DNA from: Sphingomonas_D zeicaulis
Lineage (GTDB): Bacteria; Pseudomonadota; Alphaproteobacteria; Sphingomonadales; Sphingomonadaceae
Reading direction: 5' to 3'
Assembly: GCF_050433225.1 (NCBI RefSeq)
Contig: NZ_JBNPXQ010000011.1
Span: forward strand, 62,001-126,000
Length of the DNA stretch: 64,000 bases
The notes beneath the pieces are model-generated. The model was not told the origin of the DNA. It ran no database searches and was given only the letters and a program-made list of their open reading frames with translations. Position numbers and translations under genes: made by a program. This document shows, one piece after another, positions 62,906-64,000 of this stretch (position 1 is its first letter; every line of letters begins with the position of its first letter).

Positions 62906-64000
62906 GATGATCGCGCTCGAGGATGACCTCGAGGCGGCACCGATCGAGCAGGCCTGCAGACGCCAGCGCACCATCAAGGAGATAGTTGCGAAGAAACGGG
63001 ACGCTTCGCGCCAGCATCAATCCGAAATGCGCCGTCAGGCTGCCCTTGCCGCGGCGGTAAATCAGCGATTGCGGAAGCTCCTTAGCGAAAGCCGATCGCG
63101 CCAGCGCGCGATCCCGGCGCCCCTGAACGAGCGTGCGCGCATGCAGACCCAGCACATGCTCGATGATCGGCTGCGACATAAGGGGGTGCACTACGTCCGC
63201 GACCTCGTCACACCAGGAAGATCCAAACGCCGATTGCATGTTGGCGATTGCAAGCAGATGGATACGCTTGGCTGGTCCGAGCTGTGAGACGTCGCCATGC
63301 CACAGCGGCCCCAGCGCCTTTCGATCGGGAACCCCCGCAACATAGTCGACGCCGTTGCCCGGAGCCTCCGCCGGCCCCTCGATCCAGCGGGCAAACATCC
63401 GGTGCCTCATGACCTCTGTCAAAGGCGTTCGGGTCCAAGCTGCGATATCCAGCAGGCCAGCAATACCGGATGCCGCGCCACCCGTGGCAGGATCGCATGC
63501 GATCATCGGCGTCGCGGGCTGGAAGAAGAGTGCGTCGCCGCCCTGTCCGGTGAACAAGGCAGGCGTCTGCATGGCCCTCAGGCGCTGCGCAAGCGGGCGG
63601 TCGTGAAAAAGGCTGGTGCTCCCAAGCCCTGGCCGAAAGCCGACCGGCATGGCGGTCAGCAGTTCTTCATCGAGCGGACTTGCCGCGACCATGGCTTCGA
63701 TGAGGTCGATATCGAGATGCCGTGCAACCGCCCTTGCATCTTCACGCTCGTCCCCGCCACGCTGCAAAGTCGAAAAATGATAGGCGGTGTCCGGCCGCGC
63801 GATGGCCGCCACCACTGCGGAATCGAGACCGCCCGAGACCTCTGCGACGGCGCCAGGATAGATCGAGGCCCAGGCGGAAATGGCGCTTTCGACGATCGCA
63901 TACATGACCTCGGGTGAAGGATCGGTCCGACGATGCGGGGCGCACCATGCTCCCGGCGTCCACAGCCGTTCGGTCGAAGCCGCGGCCGGAAAGCGCGCCA
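62754..64000 (-). CDS. Lasso peptide cyclase (asparagine synthetase-like, C protein), 3' part
   Basis: C-terminal 415 codons of an asparagine-synthetase-B-like protein; the frame stays open to the right edge, so the N-terminal glutaminase-like domain and the start are outside. Visible: a WTPGAWCAPHRR segment, the ATP pyrophosphatase loop EVSGGLDSAVVAAIA, GGDEREDARAVARHLDID, FTGQGGDALFF, and a helical C-terminal domain (FAKELPQSLIYRRGKGSLTA). In lasso biosynthesis this enzyme adenylates a side-chain Asp or Glu and closes the macrolactam. Asparagine synthetase itself is less likely given the convergent isopeptidase. Its last 152 bases overlap the isopeptidase gene on the opposite strand. Confidence 0.87.
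   Translation of the reverse strand, partial: ARFPAAASTERLWTPGAWCAPHRRTDPSPEVMYAIVESAISAWASIYPGAVAEVSGGLDSAVVAAIARPDTAYHFSTLQRGGDEREDARAVARHLDIDLIEAMVAASPLDEELLTAMPVGFRPGLGSTSLFHDRPLAQRLRAMQTPALFTGQGGDALFFQPATPMIACDPATGGAASGIAGLLDIAAWTRTPLTEVMRHRMFARWIEGPAEAPGNGVDYVAGVPDRKALGPLWHGDVSQLGPAKRIHLLAIANMQSAFGSSWCDEVADVVHPLMSQPIIEHVLGLHARTLVQGRRDRALARSAFAKELPQSLIYRRGKGSLTAHFGLMLARSVPFLRNYLLDGALASAGLLDRCRLEVILERDHLTRFDPYAQIFATLLVERWSRGWLRRIPHADPATRRDRLTVGAGGNDRTS

Noticed and set aside
1..64000. CRISPR arrays, tRNA or rRNA genes, insertion sequences and integrases
   Set aside because: No regularly spaced repeats, cloverleaf-like segments or transposase-like proteins were seen anywhere in the window. 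A tRNA search program could still find something I missed by eye.

Overview
The window is 64 kb of GC-rich, densely packed DNA with many four-base start/stop overlaps and five TonB-dependent receptors whose signal peptides and plugs look sphingomonad. The most likely source is an alphaproteobacterium of the Sphingomonadales. This is inferred from gene content only; there is no rRNA or other marker gene here.

Region 1 (1-5.9 kb) is a microcin-C/oligopeptide type ABC importer in the order yejB (partial), yejE, yejF, yejA, followed by a convergent LysR regulator.

Region 2 (about 6-53.6 kb) looks like one very large organosulfur acquisition island. It holds six FMN-dependent luciferase-like monooxygenases (one DszA/NtaA-like, five SsuD-like), two DszC/SfnB-like flavin monooxygenases, and four paralogues that I read as DszB-type sulfinate desulfinases rather than substrate-binding proteins. 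The desulfinase reading rests on the absence of a signal peptide, a conserved Cys in an RC-x-VP motif, and His-x9-Arg-x-Gly-Gly. One of the four has a one-base frameshift, and one has Ser in place of the His. The island also has four TonB receptors, two OppA-type lipoproteins, one Opp-type permease/ATPase set with no binding protein of its own, three export-type ABC proteins, an MFS transporter, secreted hydrolases (amidohydrolase, M20, M19), a GST, a 1-Cys peroxiredoxin and a class II aldolase. An SfnR-like sigma-54 activator with no sensory domain sits in the middle (26.4 kb). Five GG-N10-GC (-24/-12) promoters head the main transcription units at 12.9, 21.4, 34.8, 44.4 (minus) and 53.5 kb (minus). 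A second shared element, a CTCTA-N9-TAG type inverted repeat, lies about 40 bp upstream of the activator gene, a TonB receptor gene and the peroxiredoxin gene. The proposed flow is: outer-membrane uptake by TonB receptors, periplasmic hydrolysis, capture by two lipoproteins shared with one permease/ATPase complex, and cytoplasmic oxygenation and desulfination to release sulfite. No flavin reductase is encoded in the window.

Region 3 (53.6-55.7 kb) is a gene-poor junction. It holds a truncated murein L,D-transpeptidase fragment, a strong operator-like repeat, and a small winged-helix-like gene split over two frames.

Region 4 (55.7-64 kb) is part of a proteobacterial lasso-peptide locus: ECF sigma factor, FecR, STN-containing TonB receptor and a prolyl-oligopeptidase-fold lasso peptide isopeptidase with a visible Ser-Asp-His triad. 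Facing them is the 3' part of the asparagine-synthetase-like lasso cyclase. The precursor and the leader protease should lie just beyond the right edge.
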